Program-made: the position numbers and the translations under genes | Notes under the pieces: generated by a model | Database searches by the model: none | Told to the model about the DNA's origin: nothing | Seen by the model: the letters and a program-made list of their open reading frames with translations, nothing else | Shown: piece by piece, positions 16,449 to 25,536 of the stretch | Position numbering within the stretch: the stretch's first letter is position 1 | Layout: every line of letters starts with the position of its first letter | Assembly: GCF_039595395.1 (NCBI RefSeq) | Contig: NZ_JBCNLP010000006.1 | Coordinates: forward strand, 563,001 to 627,000 | Direction: 5' to 3' | DNA: 64,000 nucleotides | DNA from: Novosphingobium sp. | GTDB taxonomy: Bacteria; Pseudomonadota; Alphaproteobacteria; Sphingomonadales; Sphingomonadaceae

Positions 16449-17549
16449 TCATGACGCCTGCCTGGCGCGCAGCAGGGGCGCGCCAAGCAGAATATGGCTG
16501 GCAAGGTCGGGCGTCGAAGGCTCGGCAGCGGCATTGGCGAGAACAACCACCGCGCGCTGCGAGGCCGGCTCCACGATCATGGACGTGCGAAAGCCGCCCG
16601 TGCCGCCATCGTGAAACAGCAGGCGTTGCCCTTCCGGTGATCGGCCGATCACCCACCCAAGGCCCGCCCGGTTCCTGCCATCCCCCATGGCATGGGGCGA
16701 GGCGGTGGCAAGCCGCATCGCCGGGCCGATCGCGGATTTGCCATCCATCGCCGCACGCAGGAAGATGGCCATATCCTCGGCGGTGGAGCGGATCGCCCCG
16801 GCACCGGCCAGCGTGGGAAAGGTCCATGGGGCTGCCGGGTGCATGGCGGCATCGTGCCCTTGCGCGAACCGTGCCTGTTGCTCGGGCGACAAGGTGATCA
16901 CCGTATCATGCATGCCGAGCGGGCCGGTGATCCGCTGAGCCAGCAAACTGGCGTAATCGCTCCGCGCGGCGCGGGCCAGCAGATAGCCGAGCAGTCCGAA
17001 GCCCAGATTGGAATATTCGTAGCTTTTGCCGGGATCGCGCGGCAGTTGGTAACGCCCGAGGAAATCGAGCAGCAGCGCTTCGCCATAATCCGAGTAAGGG
17101 TCTTCGGGTCGACCGAAGGGCATATTGTCCGGCAGCCGGGGCAGGCCGGAGAGATGCATGGCAAGATCGCGCAGGCTTATCGCCCGCCCATGGCGTTCAG
17201 GCATGCGCGCGCCGGGCGGCAGATAGTGCTGTGCCGGATCATCGAGCGAGACCTGGCCCTTCAGCACCATATCCGCGAGGATCAGCGCGGTGAACACCTT
17301 CGTCAGCGAGCCCAGTTCGAAGATGGTGCGGCCATCGAAGCCGGGGCCATCCCCCTCGGGGCCTCGCGCGATGATCTGCGTGCCCGCGGGTTCGAGCAGG
17401 GCCACGACAAGCCCCTCGCCATCGCGCCCGGCAAGGCGCTCCTCGAGCGAGGCGGTGATCTGCGCCCCGGAAGGCAGGTCATGAGCCCATGCTGGCATGG
17501 GAAGCACCATAAGGCCAAGGAGCGTTGCCCGTCGAGAGAGGGGGATCAT
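16449..17549 (-). CDS. Serine hydrolase, class C beta-lactamase/esterase family
   Basis: 366 aa with a signal peptide (RRATLLGLMVLPMPAWA), so it is periplasmic. It has the active-site SxxK at Ser81-Lys84 (GSLTK), the YSN motif at 179-181, and a third motif HDGGTGG near residue 315 in place of KTG. Class C lactamases proper have KTG; HxG-type third motifs are common in esterases and D-amino acid or peptide hydrolases of this fold, so antibiotic hydrolysis should not be assumed. The gene is next to, and convergent with, the large TonB receptor, a frequent pairing with peptide or ester uptake. Confidence 0.88.
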   Translation of the reverse strand: MIPLSRRATLLGLMVLPMPAWAHDLPSGAQITASLEERLAGRDGEGLVVALLEPAGTQIIARGPEGDGPGFDGRTIFELGSLTKVFTALILADMVLKGQVSLDDPAQHYLPPGARMPERHGRAISLRDLAMHLSGLPRLPDNMPFGRPEDPYSDYGEALLLDFLGRYQLPRDPGKSYEYSNLGFGLLGYLLARAARSDYASLLAQRITGPLGMHDTVITLSPEQQARFAQGHDAAMHPAAPWTFPTLAGAGAIRSTAEDMAIFLRAAMDGKSAIGPAMRLATASPHAMGDGRNRAGLGWVIGRSPEGQRLLFHDGGTGGFRTSMIVEPASQRAVVVLANAAAEPSTPDLASHILLGAPLLRARQAS

Positions 17550-17763
17550 GACTCGTCTGGCTTCCGCATAGGGATTTATTGCCTGTTTTTCCGGAAGATG
17601 TCGCTTTGATTCGTCGGGTGCATGTCAGCCGGAGTGATGCCTCTAAAGTGACGGGGCTTGATCACGTTGCGCTGTTTGCAGTTCGTCCTCCGATTCCTCC
17701 GTCATGGCGGCGACCGATGGCGAGGAACGCCAGGGCTTCTGCCCAGACGTTCCCTGCCGATTT

Positions 17764-18681
17764 TCAGGGGTGAAGCTCGCCACGGTGACCGCATTCGGCC
17801 TCCGGACCTTCGGTCTGGATGGTGCTGTGTTCGATGCCATAACTGTCATGCAGAAGGCTCGCGACAGCAGCACGCACCGCGTCCGCATCGGCCTGCTCGG
17901 TCAGGGTCACGTGCATCGTGGCACTTACGTCGTCATTGCTCATCGACCAGATATGCAGATCGTGCAGACCGCCGACGCCGGGAACCTTGGCGATGGCTGC
18001 GCGGATCTCGGGCAGGCTCATGCCCGAGGGAACACCTTCCAGCAGCACGTTGGTCGTATCGCGCAGCAAGATCCAGGTGCGCGGCAAGACCCACAGGCCG
18101 ATGGCCACCGCCACGATGGGGTCGACCCAGCTCCAGCCCGTGACGCGGATGGCCAGCGCGCCAAGGATGACGCCGACAGAGCCGATCATATCGGCCCAGA
18201 CTTCGAGATAGGCGCCCTTCACGTTGAAGCTCTTGTCGCTGCCCGACATCAGCAGGCGCATCGACACGATATTGACCAGCAGGCCGATCGCCGCAACGAT
18301 CATCATCCCCACGGACTGGACGTCCTGTGGCTGGCTGAAGCGCTTGATCGCCTCCACGAAGACATAGATCGCCACGGCAAACAGCAGGACCGCGTTGAAG
18401 GTCGCCGCCAGGATCTCGAAGCGGCGATAACCATAGGTTCGCTTGTCGTCGGAGGGCTTGGTGCCCAGCTTGATGGCCATCAGGGCGATCACCAGCGCGG
18501 CAACATCGGTCATCATATGGGCGGCGTCGGAAAGCAGCGCGAGGCTGTTGTAGACAATGCCGCCGACAACCTCCGCCACGAGGTAGATCGAGGTCAGCGC
18601 AAGCGCCCACCCCAGCATCCTGGCATTGGCGCCAGCGGTGTGGTCGTGCGAATGGCCGCCTTGGCCATGATCATGTGCCAT
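17764..18681 (-). CDS. CDF-family cation efflux protein (CzcD-like)
   Basis: About 305 aa. The N-terminus is His-rich (HDHGQGGHSHDH). Six membrane helices follow, then a cytoplasmic ferredoxin-like domain ending GELHP. TM2 carries SDAAHMMTD, as in zinc/cadmium/cobalt exporters. TM5 reads LEVWADMIGSVGV, so the usual His of the HxxxD pair is Glu, as in a common CDF subgroup. The second of two tandem ATGs (18681) is favoured because AGGAG is then six bases away. It lies downstream of the RND pump genes on the same strand and probably supplies the inner-membrane step that loads the periplasm. Confidence 0.9.
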   Translation of the reverse strand: MAHDHGQGGHSHDHTAGANARMLGWALALTSIYLVAEVVGGIVYNSLALLSDAAHMMTDVAALVIALMAIKLGTKPSDDKRTYGYRRFEILAATFNAVLLFAVAIYVFVEAIKRFSQPQDVQSVGMMIVAAIGLLVNIVSMRLLMSGSDKSFNVKGAYLEVWADMIGSVGVILGALAIRVTGWSWVDPIVAVAIGLWVLPRTWILLRDTTNVLLEGVPSGMSLPEIRAAIAKVPGVGGLHDLHIWSMSNDDVSATMHVTLTEQADADAVRAAVASLLHDSYGIEHSTIQTEGPEAECGHRGELHP

Positions 18682-18714
18682 CATGTTCTCCTGTGGATTG
18701 GGGATCAGCGCTCG

Positions 18715-18846
18715 TCATCGAGATCTGGTCGATGCCCGGTCATGCGCGGCGTCGGTATCGTGTTGATCTTCTGACGGGGCGCAGGCCGACAGATTGGATG
18801 TGGCGGTCGCCAGAAGCACGAGAATGGTGCTGATCGGCCCTCTCAT
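18715..18846 (-). CDS. Tiny putative lipoprotein, 43 aa
   Basis: The frame from ATG 18846 to TGA 18715-18717 encodes a hydrophobic leader followed by the lipobox LSAC (Cys22), then a short acidic/His tail (APSEDQHDTDAAHD). It lies between the RND pump genes and the CDF gene, all on the minus strand. Small lipoproteins in metal-efflux operons are often metal binding or envelope-stress related; the role here is unknown. An eight-codon frame with a stronger ribosome site (ATG 18869-18867, behind GGAGGAGAAGG) ends in a TGA overlapping this ATG, so translation may be coupled. Confidence 0.55.
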   Translation of the reverse strand: MRGPISTILVLLATATSNLSACAPSEDQHDTDAAHDRASTRSR

Positions 18847-18913
18847 GGTGATCTGCCTCTACCATTCATGACCTTCTCCTCCTCAATCCATGCGTGAAAT
18901 TCGGGGCCTGGGT

Positions 18914-18940
18914 GCCGGGCGAGGAAGATCCCCGCCCGGC
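18914..18940 (-). terminator. Strong GC hairpin after the RND pump operon
   Basis: GCCGGGCGAGG (18914-18924) pairs with CCCCGCCCGGC (18930-18940) with a single mismatch and a 5-base loop. It lies 16 bases past the czcA-like stop codon on the minus strand. No T-run follows, so termination would be incomplete, leaving room for read-through into the lipoprotein and CDF genes. Confidence 0.5.
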
Positions 18941-18955
18941 GGATGATATGTGCGC

Positions 18956-21900
18956 TCAGGCGTGCCGGGCGGCGGTTTCCTCGGCCTCATGGTCGTCGAG
19001 ATCCTCGCCCTGCGGGATGTCGTTGCGGCCATAGCGGGCATAGAGCGTCGGCAGCACGAACAGGGTCAGCAAGGTCGCCGAGACCAGACCGCCGATCACC
19101 ACGGTTGCCAGCGGCTTTTGCACCTCGGCGCCGGCACCCGTGCCAAGCGCCATCGGGATAAAGCCAAGGCTGGCGACCAGTGCTGTCATCACCACGGGCC
19201 GCAAACGCTGGATCGCGCCCTTTCGCGCAGCCTCGGCCCTGTCCATACCGCGCTTCATCAGATCATGGATCGAGGAGACCATGACCAGCCCGTTGAGCAC
19301 CGCGATGCCGGAGAGGGCAATAAAACCCACCGCTGCCGAGATGGAGAAATCCATCCCCCGCAGAAACAGCGCCAGCACGCCGCCCACCAGCGCCAGAGGC
19401 ACGCCGGTAAAGACGATCGCCGCGTCCCGCGCCGAACCCAAAGCGCCATAGAGCAGCATTAGGATCAGCACGAAGCAGGCCGGGATCACCACCTGAAGGC
19501 GCGCGCGGGCGGAAGCCAGATTTTCAAACTGGCCGCCCCATTCCAGATAGCTGCCGGCCGGAAGGCGGACCTCCCTGGCGATGGTGGCCTGAGCATCCTT
19601 GACCACGCTGGCAATATCGCGCCCGCGCACATTGGCTTGCACCACCACGCGGCGCTTGCCGTTCTCGCGGCTGATCTGGTTCGGACCGTCCACGATCCTG
19701 ATGTCCGCCACGCTGGCGAGCGGAACGAACTTCCCGCCCGGTACCGGAACCTGCACCTGTTCCAGCGTGGAGAGGTCGGCGCGCTGTGAATCGGACAGGC
19801 GGATGACGACGGGGAAGCGGCGATCACCCTCGAAGATCATCCCCGAGGTTCTGCCGCCCAGCGTTGCGGTCACGATGTCCTGAACATCCTGTGCCGTCAC
19901 GCCGACACGCGACATGGCATCGCGATTGACGCGAATGTCGAGCATGGGCAGGCCCGAGGTCTGCTCCACCTTCACGTCGGCGGCTCCGGGCGTGCGCCGC
20001 AGGATGCTGGCGATCTTGTCGGCCGTCAGGTTCATGGCGTTGAAATCGTCGCCGAAAACCTTGATCGCCATATCGCCGCGCACGCCCGCGATCAGCTCGT
20101 TGAAGCGCATCTGGATGGGCTGGGTGATCTCATAGGCATTGCCTGGAAACGTGTTCAGCTCACCTTCGAGGCGCTTGATCAGATCTGCCTTCGACATGCC
20201 CGGATCAGGCCATGCGTTATGAGGCTTCAGGATGACGAACATATCGGTGGCGTTGGGCGGCATCGGGTCGGATGCCAGCTCGGCGGTGCCGGTCTTGGAG
20301 AAGACGAACTGCACCTCGGGCTGTTTGGCCATCATCTGTTCGATGGGCACCTGCATCGCCTGGCTCTGCTGCACCGAGGTCGCCGGAATGCGCAGGGCCT
20401 GGATGAGCAGATCGCCCTCATCGAGCTGCGGCAAGAACACCTGCCCCAGCGACATAAAGGCCGCGATCGCAAGGAGGAAACCGCCGATCCCGGTGCCGAT
20501 GGTCAGGCTGGGGCGCTTCATGGCCTTGGCCAGACCCGGCTCATAGCGGGCCTTGAGCCAGCCCATGATCCTTCCTTCCTTCTCGCTGATCCGCTTCGAC
20601 AGCCAGATGGCAATCGCGGCCGGAACCGCCGTGAGCGAGAGGACGAAGGCAAAAGCCAGCGCGATGATGACGGTCAGCGCCATGGGCACGAAGGTCTTGC
20701 CCTCCACACCCGTCAGGGTGAGCAGGGGCACATAGACCAGAATGATGATCGCCTGCCCGTAAACCGAGGGCCGGATCATCTCGCGGGCCGCCGTGGCCAC
20801 GGTGGCAAGCCGCTCCTGCACCGTCAGCAGGCGGCCAAAGTGCTCCTGCCTGTGCGCCATGCGGCTCAGCGCATTTTCCACGATGATGACCGCGCCATCG
20901 ACGATGAGCCCGAAATCGAGCGCGCCAAGGCTCATCAGATTGGCCGAAACGCCGGCCTGCAACATGCCGAAGCCGGTGAGCAGCATGGTCACAGGGATGA
21001 CCATCGCCGCGATCAGCGCCGCGCGGACGTTGCCGAGCAGGGCGAAAAGCACGACGATCACCAGCAGCGCGCCCTCGGTCAGGTTCTTGCCGACGGTCTT
21101 GATCGTCTTGTTCACCAGCGCCGTGCGGTTCAGCACGGGCTGGACGATCACGTCAGGCGGCAGGGAGGCGTTGATGGCTTCGAGCCGATCCGCCACGGCG
21201 GTGGCCACTGTGCGGCTGTTCTCGCCGATCCGCATGATCGCCGTGCCCACCACGACCTCCGTGCCGTTTTCGGAGGCCGAACCCATACGGATGGCCTGCC
21301 CGATCTTCACCGTGGCCACCTGATCCAGCGTGATCGGCGTGCCGTTGCGCGTGGCAACGACGATGCGTGACAGCTCACTGGCATTGCGCACCAGCGCATC
21401 GGAGCGGACAGCCAGCCCCTCGCCATTGCGGTTGACGAAGCCGCCGCCCACGCTGGTGTTGTTACGCTCCAGCGCAGTGCCCAGATCGGTCAGGGTCAGC
21501 CCCATGGCCGCCAGGCGCTGCACGTCGGGGATGACCTGAAACTGCTTCACATAGCCGCCGATGGAATCGATCCCGGCCAGCCCCTTGGTGTTCTTCAGCA
21601 GGGGGGCAACGATCCAGTCCTGCGCGGTGCGCAGATAGGTAGCCTTCTCCGTGTCGTTCGTCAGGCGGTCGCCTTCGGGGGTGATGTAGCTGCCATCGGG
21701 CTGCATGCCGGGCTCGCCGGGCAGATGCTTGTCATCCTTGCGATGCTCCAGCCTGACGGTCCACATATAGACCTCGCCAAGCCCCGTCGCGATCGGCCCC
21801 ATTTCGGGGGACACGCCGCTGGGCAGATTGCCGGTTACGCCGCCAAGGCGCTCGGTCACCTGCTGGCGCGCGAAATAGATGTCGGTCTTGTCGTCGAAAA

Positions 21901-22186
21901 CGGCTGTGATCTGGGCAAAGCCGTTGCGGCTGAGCGAACGGGTGTTGTCCAGTCCAGGAATGCCGGCCAGAGCCGTCTCGATGGGAAAGGCCACCTGCTT
22001 CTCGACCAGCTCGGGCGAGAGGGCAGGCGCCTTGACGTTGATCTGGACCTGATTGTTGGTGATGTCCGGCACTGCGTCGATGGGCAGGCGGTACAGGGCG
22101 GCGCCGCCGATCACGGCGGCAAGGACGGTCAGCAGCAGGACGAGCCAGCGCTTGTGAACCGCCCAATTGACGATTGGGGCGATCAT
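18956..22186 (-). CDS. czcA: Heavy-metal efflux RND transporter, CzcA type
   Basis: 1076 aa from ATG 22186, where the conserved opening MIAPIVNWAVHKRWLVLLLT begins; a longer in-frame start exists but overlaps the adaptor gene. Twelve membrane helices and two large periplasmic loops are evident. The proton-relay signature in TM4 reads DFGLIVDGAVIIVEN, the DFG-DG form of divalent-cation pumps (Co/Zn/Cd/Ni) rather than the copper/silver CusA form. It is last in a three-gene pump operon, four bases after the adaptor gene. Acting with the adaptor and outer-membrane factor, it exports metal from periplasm to outside using the proton gradient. Confidence 0.93.
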   Translation of the reverse strand: MIAPIVNWAVHKRWLVLLLTVLAAVIGGAALYRLPIDAVPDITNNQVQINVKAPALSPELVEKQVAFPIETALAGIPGLDNTRSLSRNGFAQITAVFDDKTDIYFARQQVTERLGGVTGNLPSGVSPEMGPIATGLGEVYMWTVRLEHRKDDKHLPGEPGMQPDGSYITPEGDRLTNDTEKATYLRTAQDWIVAPLLKNTKGLAGIDSIGGYVKQFQVIPDVQRLAAMGLTLTDLGTALERNNTSVGGGFVNRNGEGLAVRSDALVRNASELSRIVVATRNGTPITLDQVATVKIGQAIRMGSASENGTEVVVGTAIMRIGENSRTVATAVADRLEAINASLPPDVIVQPVLNRTALVNKTIKTVGKNLTEGALLVIVVLFALLGNVRAALIAAMVIPVTMLLTGFGMLQAGVSANLMSLGALDFGLIVDGAVIIVENALSRMAHRQEHFGRLLTVQERLATVATAAREMIRPSVYGQAIIILVYVPLLTLTGVEGKTFVPMALTVIIALAFAFVLSLTAVPAAIAIWLSKRISEKEGRIMGWLKARYEPGLAKAMKRPSLTIGTGIGGFLLAIAAFMSLGQVFLPQLDEGDLLIQALRIPATSVQQSQAMQVPIEQMMAKQPEVQFVFSKTGTAELASDPMPPNATDMFVILKPHNAWPDPGMSKADLIKRLEGELNTFPGNAYEITQPIQMRFNELIAGVRGDMAIKVFGDDFNAMNLTADKIASILRRTPGAADVKVEQTSGLPMLDIRVNRDAMSRVGVTAQDVQDIVTATLGGRTSGMIFEGDRRFPVVIRLSDSQRADLSTLEQVQVPVPGGKFVPLASVADIRIVDGPNQISRENGKRRVVVQANVRGRDIASVVKDAQATIAREVRLPAGSYLEWGGQFENLASARARLQVVIPACFVLILMLLYGALGSARDAAIVFTGVPLALVGGVLALFLRGMDFSISAAVGFIALSGIAVLNGLVMVSSIHDLMKRGMDRAEAARKGAIQRLRPVVMTALVASLGFIPMALGTGAGAEVQKPLATVVIGGLVSATLLTLFVLPTLYARYGRNDIPQGEDLDDHEAEETAARHA

Positions 22187-22190
22187 GGGC

Positions 22191-23330
22191 TCAGTCCTCT
22201 TGCGCTTCGCTCTTGCCGAGTTCGGCCTTGAGCGTGAAGCTGTTGACCGTGGCGACCTGCTCACGGCCCGTCAGGCCGGAGAGCACGATCACGCTTGGGC
22301 CGCTCTTGTCGCCGAGCGTGACGGGGATGGCCTGGAAGCCCGTCTGCGTTCGCACGAAGACCATCGACTTGCCTTCGATCGTCTGGATCGCGGTGCTGGG
22401 CACCCGCACCGCCTTGTCCCCACCGCTGCCGGTGAGCTGGACAGCGGCCGTCACCGGCTCGCCCACGCGCCACTCCATGGCCTTGTTGTCGAGCGTGGCA
22501 ATCACCGGAACCTGCCGTGTCTGGGCATCGAGCGCCGGTGAGACGAAGGTGATCCTCGCCGTGGCGCTGCGACCGGGAGCGGTGACGGTAACGCTGTTGC
22601 CGGGGCGGACCCGCCCGGCATCGGCGGGCTGAAGGCTCAGTTGCAGCGAGACCTGGGAGAGGTTGGCAACCCTGAAGAGTTCCGCGTCAGCCGCGACCGT
22701 CTGACCCAGCACGACGCTGCGCGAAATGATCTGGCCCGAGATCGGCGCGGGAATGCCGAGCCGGTTAAGGCCACTGCCCCCGGCGCCAGCGGCGGAAACC
22801 TGCTGCTGCGCCTGCGTATAGGCGATGCGCGCCTCGGTTGCGGCGGTGTGGGCGGCGATCAGATCCTGTTCGGGCGAGACGCGCTGGGCAAACAAGCGCT
22901 GCTCGCGCGCGAGGTTGGAATTGGCCAGCGCGAGGCGCGCGCGGGTGGCCTGCACCTCGCCCTTGAGCTGGGCCGCCTCCCGGCTTTCGATCACCGCCAG
23001 CGTTTCTCCACGCCTGACCGACTGGCCGAGGTTGCGGGTCAGCGCCACAACGCGCCCCCCAATGGCGGCCGAAACAACCTGCGTGCCCTGAGGATCGCCC
23101 TCGATTATGGCCGGGATTTCCAGCACGCCGGAGCCGCCGATGGTGGGCAAGGCGATCTGGATGCCAGCAGACCGGATCTGGTCTTCCGACAGCGTGACCT
23201 TGTTCTCATCGACGCCTGGCGCCTTCTCCTGCGCGGGTTCGTCCTTTTTGGCCCCTTCGCCGCCGCATCCGCCAAGCAGGATGGCGAGCGTCAGCGGGGC
23301 CAGAACCATGGCCTTGTTCTTCATCGTCAT
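22191..23330 (-). CDS. czcB: RND efflux periplasmic adaptor, CzcB type
   Basis: 379 aa membrane-fusion protein. The N-terminal lipobox LLGGC predicts a lipid anchor. The order is barrel-sandwich half (VVSAAIGGRVVALTRNLGQSVRRGE), a coiled-coil hairpin at about residues 120-170, the second lipoyl half (IPAPISGQIISR), then beta-barrel and membrane-proximal domains ending SEAQED. It has no long His-rich tail such as that of C. metallidurans CzcB. It bridges the CzcA pump and the outer-membrane channel. It is four to five bases from its neighbours on each side, so the three genes form one operon. Confidence 0.92.
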   Translation of the reverse strand: MTMKNKAMVLAPLTLAILLGGCGGEGAKKDEPAQEKAPGVDENKVTLSEDQIRSAGIQIALPTIGGSGVLEIPAIIEGDPQGTQVVSAAIGGRVVALTRNLGQSVRRGETLAVIESREAAQLKGEVQATRARLALANSNLAREQRLFAQRVSPEQDLIAAHTAATEARIAYTQAQQQVSAAGAGGSGLNRLGIPAPISGQIISRSVVLGQTVAADAELFRVANLSQVSLQLSLQPADAGRVRPGNSVTVTAPGRSATARITFVSPALDAQTRQVPVIATLDNKAMEWRVGEPVTAAVQLTGSGGDKAVRVPSTAIQTIEGKSMVFVRTQTGFQAIPVTLGDKSGPSVIVLSGLTGREQVATVNSFTLKAELGKSEAQED

Positions 23331-23334
23331 CGGA

Positions 23335-24597
23335 TCAATTCCCCTGTTCTGGCGCGGGAGCGGTCAGGCGCTCCAACCGGGCCTTGGCATTCTGATAGGC
23401 GGCGAGCGCGTCGATCGCGGCGATCCGCGTGTCAGCCAGCGTGCGTTCGGCATCGAGCAGATCGAGCTGGCCGAATTTGCCCTCGCGATAGCCGATGCGC
23501 GCGATGCGGGCCGCTTCCCGAGCGGCGGCCAGCGCCGGGCCATTGGCGGTGCGGGCGGTGGTCGCCGCATTGGCCTCCTCTGCCTGCGCATCGGTGATGG
23601 CCTGCTCCATATCGAGCGCGGTCATGCGCTTCTGGGCCTCGGCCTGAACGCGTTGTGCGCTGGCCTGAGACACCGCCGCCGATCCCGCGTTGAAAACCGG
23701 AATTGGCATCGAGAAGGTCACGACAAAGGCAACATCGCCCGGCGCGATATGGCGTACGCCGGGGCCGACATTGAGATCCGGCACGCGCTGCGAGCGCGCC
23801 AGGCGAACACCGGCATCGGCCACCGCCAGATCCGCATCAGCGGCAGCCAAGGCCAGCGTGCCGGTGGCGTTGATCGGTTCCAGCGGGCCATAGCCCTTTG
23901 CTGGCAGGCTCTCCAGCCATGTGGCGTTCAACGGCTCGGAAACGGGGCGAGCGATCCGCCGTGCCAGATTGGTGCGCGCGGCATCGGCCAGTCGCATGGC
24001 CCGCTCGACGCCAGCCTCGGCGTTGGCCTGGGCGACACCAGCCCGTTGCTCCTCAATGGGTGAGGCCCGCCCCGCCTGAACCCGCACTCGCGCGGCGCTT
24101 GCGGTATCTTTGGCGATCCGCAGTTGCTCGGCGGCATTGTTGGCGCGCCGCTTGGCAGCGACAGCTTCGATATAGAGCTGTGTAACCTGAAGGCGGATGT
24201 CGGCCTGAGTGATCGCGGCGGCGAGGAGCGCGCGATCGGTTTGCGCATTGGCCACGGCGATACGCGCTGAACGCTTCCCGCCCAGTTCAACGGGAATCCC
24301 GAGGGAAACCGTCGTTTGGGAGGTGTCGAACTGGCGATAGACCCCGGTTCCACCGATGTTTTCGACCTGGGTTTGCACCGTCGGGTTGGGGCGTAGCCCC
24401 GCAACCGTCCGGGCGGCGCGCGCCGCATCGATGCCAGCGCGAGCCGCGTCGGCGGCAGGCGCTGATCCACCGGCAGCGGCAACGGCATCATCAAGCGTAA
24501 GGGCAGGCGTCGTGGAGCCCGCCGACGGCAGGTCTTGCGCCTGCGCTAGGGACGCGCAGGAGGCAGCGGCCAGCAAAGCCGCGATAGAGCGATACAT
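23335..24597 (-). CDS. czcC: Outer-membrane efflux factor, CzcC/TolC family
   Basis: About 420 aa from ATG 24597, giving a clean signal peptide (MYRSIAALLAAASCASLAQA) with AGGAC upstream. The rest is the internally repeated Ala-rich alpha-helical TolC architecture; LDDAVAAA, RPNPTVQTQVENIGG and, in the second half, RVPDLNVGPGVRHI are standard landmarks, and LDAERTLADTRIAAIDALAAYQNAKARLERL ends the second repeat. It forms the trimeric outer-membrane duct for the CzcBA pump encoded directly downstream. Confidence 0.92.
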   Translation of the reverse strand: MYRSIAALLAAASCASLAQAQDLPSAGSTTPALTLDDAVAAAGGSAPAADAARAGIDAARAARTVAGLRPNPTVQTQVENIGGTGVYRQFDTSQTTVSLGIPVELGGKRSARIAVANAQTDRALLAAAITQADIRLQVTQLYIEAVAAKRRANNAAEQLRIAKDTASAARVRVQAGRASPIEEQRAGVAQANAEAGVERAMRLADAARTNLARRIARPVSEPLNATWLESLPAKGYGPLEPINATGTLALAAADADLAVADAGVRLARSQRVPDLNVGPGVRHIAPGDVAFVVTFSMPIPVFNAGSAAVSQASAQRVQAEAQKRMTALDMEQAITDAQAEEANAATTARTANGPALAAAREAARIARIGYREGKFGQLDLLDAERTLADTRIAAIDALAAYQNAKARLERLTAPAPEQGN

Positions 24598-24672
24598 GAT
24601 TGAGGTGTCCTGACCATGAGACATGGGTGCCCCTTCGCCGCAGGCGCGACGATGGGCTCTGCATGCGATGGG

Positions 24673-25002
24673 TCAGGAGATAGGAGGGCGCAGTCCGGGG
24701 CCAGTGGACCAGCGATGGATCGCGGTCGTGGCATGCTCAGGTGCGGCCGGAGCCGCCAGGGCGATCGGCAGATCACCGCTGGTGATGATCGGCGCAAAGG
24801 CCGAGGGCCCCTGACAGCTACCATGGTGGTGCGGTACGGCCTTGTCGGCATCGCCCTTCGACTGATCGGCGTCACCGTTGGAGTGAACCACCCCGGAGCA
24901 GTCGATCATCGAGCCGAGCGAAATCTCCTGCGCATGCACCGTCGCCGTCACAAACAGTGACGCGACAAGCAAGCACAGCAGAAGGCGGGCACGGCGAAAC
25001 AC
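24673..25002 (-). CDS. Small exported His/Cys protein leading the czc operon
   Basis: 109 aa from GTG 25002, with AAGGG six bases upstream. A signal peptide (LLLCLLVASLFVTATVHA) is followed by a mature part with one Cys, then a VPHHHGSCQG metal-binding patch and a Pro/Arg tail. It resembles the small DUF2946/CzcI-like proteins that begin many czc and cop operons. A periplasmic metal-binding or regulatory role is inferred. It is the first gene of the minus-strand czcCBA unit, 75 bp upstream of the outer-membrane factor gene. Confidence 0.7.
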   Translation of the reverse strand: MFRRARLLLCLLVASLFVTATVHAQEISLGSMIDCSGVVHSNGDADQSKGDADKAVPHHHGSCQGPSAFAPIITSGDLPIALAAPAAPEHATTAIHRWSTGPGLRPPIS

Positions 25003-25170
25003 AGGTATCCCTTAGCTAGAAGAGAATGATTCGTCACTGGGGAATATTCGGCTGGAAGGATCTGCTTTCAGTAATGATATTTTATCACGAGACGATGGAT
25101 TTTTTGAGATGTTTTACGTGGGGGTTCTCATATTATCTGCATAAAGATTATCTTTGTTTTAAATAATGGT

Positions 25171-25210
25171 ATGGATTTCAAGAAATATTTTTCCCAATAT
25201 GGAAATCCAT
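25171..25210. repeat. Long interrupted inverted repeat in czc-ars spacer
   Basis: The outer arms ATGGATTTC (25171-25179) and GAAATCCAT (25202-25210) are exact reverse complements. Nested inside them, ATATT (25185-25189) pairs with AATAT (25196-25200). The whole 40 bases could fold as a hairpin or serve as a two-site operator for the leftward czc operon. Confidence 0.5.
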
Positions 25211-25480
25211 TCAGCGTTCTTTCTTCGACATTGGCTGTATTGCGCCACGCGTTTATAGTCTGTGTCACGCGTTGAGGCGCTTGTTTTGCTCAAACAAAGC
25301 TTGAGGGCGCGAAGCTCAATTCCTTCCGAAAAGCGGTGATGAGCAATTCCAATGGCATTGCAGATGACCGGTCAGGCGGATGTTCCGGGCGCGAGGGCAA
25401 TCGCATCAAAGGTCTTGCTTGGGCAGCAGGGCGCGGGGCGTCCCGGATGATGGTTCGGTCTGAGGCAGGATCTTGAGAGA

Positions 25481-25522
25481 TTGACGATCGCCGATCACTT
25501 CTATATTTCGATCTTTATCGAA
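25481..25522 (+). promoter_or_regulatory. Candidate ars promoter with ArsR operator
   Basis: TTGACG (25481-25486) and TATATT (25502-25507) resemble -35 and -10 boxes with a short 15-base spacer. The dyad TTCGAT-CTTT-ATCGAA (25507-25522) starts at the end of the -10 box and ends 14 bases before the arsR ATG. A dyad overlapping the -10/start region is where ArsR repressors bind, and release by arsenite would open the promoter. Confidence 0.55.
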
Positions 25523-25536
25523 TCATGGAGATTGTG

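Larger units (their letters stand above)
25003..25536. other. Divergent promoter region between czc and ars operons
   Basis: 534 bp separating the leftward czc and rightward ars transcripts, AT-rich between about 25050 and 25230. It holds a long imperfect hairpin (25171-25210), a sigma-70-like promoter and an ArsR-type dyad, listed separately. No protein frame is convincing. Confidence 0.6.

Noticed and set aside
16449..17549. Class C beta-lactamase conferring resistance
   Set aside because: SxxK and YSN are present, but the third motif is HDGGTGG rather than KTG, so the protein is reported only as a serine hydrolase.
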